This document shows positions 62,886-63,498 of a stretch of DNA of 63,498 bases, piece after piece. The notes beneath the pieces are model-generated. The model saw only the letters and a program-made list of their open reading frames with translations, did no database searches and had not been told where the DNA came from. The first letter of the stretch is position 1. Every line of letters starts with the position of its first letter. This stretch comes from Beijerinckiaceae bacterium (GTDB lineage Bacteria; Pseudomonadota; Alphaproteobacteria; Rhizobiales; Beijerinckiaceae), in contig JAIELD010000021.1 of NCBI GenBank assembly GCA_019753285.1, positions 1-63,498 on the forward strand, given 5' to 3'. A program made the position numbers and the translations under genes.

Positions 62886-63498
62886 ATGTCCGTCCAGTCC
62901 GCCATCAAGCGCCTCACGTCGGTCGACATAGCGAAGATGAAAGGCGGCACGCCGATCGTGGCGCTGACCGCCTACCATGCCCACACGGCGCGCATGGTGG
63001 ATGGGCTGGCCGAGGTGATCCTCGTCGGCGACAGCCTCGGGATGGTCATGCATGGGCTCGAGACGACCGTACCCGTGACCATGGATATGATGATCCTTCA
63101 GGGGCACGCCGTGATGCGGGGCTCGAGCCGATCGCTCGTCGTCGTCGACATGCCGTTCGGCTCCTATGAGGAAAGCCGCGAGCAGGCCTTTCGCAACGCG
63201 GCGCGCATCATGAAGGAAACCCATTGCGGCGCGGTGAAGCTCGAGGGCGGCGCACACATGGCCGAGACGATCCGCTTCATGGTCGAACGCGGCATTCCCG
63301 TCATGGGCCATGTCGGCCTCACGCCCCAGAGCATCAACACGCTCGGCAGCTTTCGCGCTCAGGGACGGCAGGAATCGGAGTGGGCAAAGTTCGTCGACGA
63401 CGCCAGGGCGGTCTCCGAGGCGGGCGCCTTCGCCGTCGTGATCGAGGCGGTGGCCGAGCCGCTTGGCGCGAAGATCACGCAGGAAATCTCCGCGCCGA
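62886..63498 (+). CDS. panB: 3-methyl-2-oxobutanoate hydroxymethyltransferase (partial)
   Basis: The first 204 residues of PanB; the frame runs off the right edge. GGGGGAG precedes the ATG at 62886. Visible motifs are [34 protein letters not shown] (metal-binding Asp), [19 protein letters not shown] and [14 protein letters not shown]. It makes ketopantoate from 2-oxoisovalerate and methylene-THF in pantothenate synthesis. panC would be expected downstream, outside the window. Confidence 0.95.
   Translation, partial: MSVQSAIKRLTSVDIAKMKGGTPIVALTAYHAHTARMVDGLAEVILVGDSLGMVMHGLETTVPVTMDMMILQGHAVMRGSSRSLVVVDMPFGSYEESREQAFRNAARIMKETHCGAVKLEGGAHMAETIRFMVERGIPVMGHVGLTPQSINTLGSFRAQGRQESEWAKFVDDARAVSEAGAFAVVIEAVAEPLGAKITQEISAP

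Overview
The window looks like part of an alphaproteobacterial chromosome, most likely a member of the Hyphomicrobiales (Rhizobiales). The evidence is high-GC coding sequence, a tRNA-Trp/secE/nusG/rplKA...rpoBC/str/S10/spc/alpha ribosomal supercluster of alphaproteobacterial type (no rpmJ, infA or rpsD inside it), a short-form Adk, Rhizobiales-like RpoB, RpoC and EF-Tu, and two CtrA-type TTAA-N7-TTAA boxes. The genus cannot be read from the sequence.

Layout. (1) 1-7.2 kb, all on the minus strand: a left-edge ORF that appears chimeric (start of a fatty-acid desaturase joined to a DMT permease), a succinate-semialdehyde-type aldehyde dehydrogenase, a small unknown protein, a solitary periplasmic binding protein, an RpfF-like (DSF synthase type) crotonase with a CtrA box just upstream, and a membrane-bound GGDEF-EAL protein. 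(2) 7.2-7.8 kb: a conspicuously AT-rich non-coding stretch. (3) 7.8-10.5 kb: a YbjQ family gene, tRNA-Trp, secE, nusG, rplK, rplA. (4) 10.5-17.6 kb: a 7.4-kb accessory block between rplA and rplJ, with a hydroxyacid dehydrogenase, two paralogous LuxR-type regulators around a secreted alpha/beta hydrolase, an MFS transporter and a polysaccharide deacetylase. (5) 17.9-27.6 kb: rplJ, rplL, rpoB, rpoC. (6) 27.6-30.6 kb: a ParDE toxin-antitoxin pair, a monomeric sarcosine oxidase and an M24-fold protein that has lost its metal ligands. (7) 31.0-45.2 kb: rpsL, rpsG, fusA, tuf and then rpsJ to rplO without interruption by foreign genes. (8) 45.2-47.0 kb: a terminator and four small genes, three of them antisense and encoding short exported proteins, which split the spc operon. 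(9) 47.0-51.7 kb: secY, adk, rpsM, rpsK, rpoA, rplQ. (10) 51.8-63.5 kb: rsmB, a BrnTA toxin-antitoxin pair, an AT-rich membrane-protein ORF, rnr, a chemotaxis receptor, a DUF4260 protein, a small membrane protein, a LysR regulator, topA and the 5' part of panB.

How the genes work together. Most of the window is the core transcription-translation machinery, with intrinsic terminators after rplA, rpoC, tuf, rplO and rplQ. The accessory genes sit exactly at these operon boundaries. The part most worth follow-up is the possible signalling module at 3.6-7.2 kb: a fatty-acid signal synthase homologue directly downstream of a cyclic-di-GMP enzyme, with a CtrA-type operator in the promoter region. 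Two LuxR regulators without a LuxI lie a few kilobases away. These functional links are inference from gene order and motifs.
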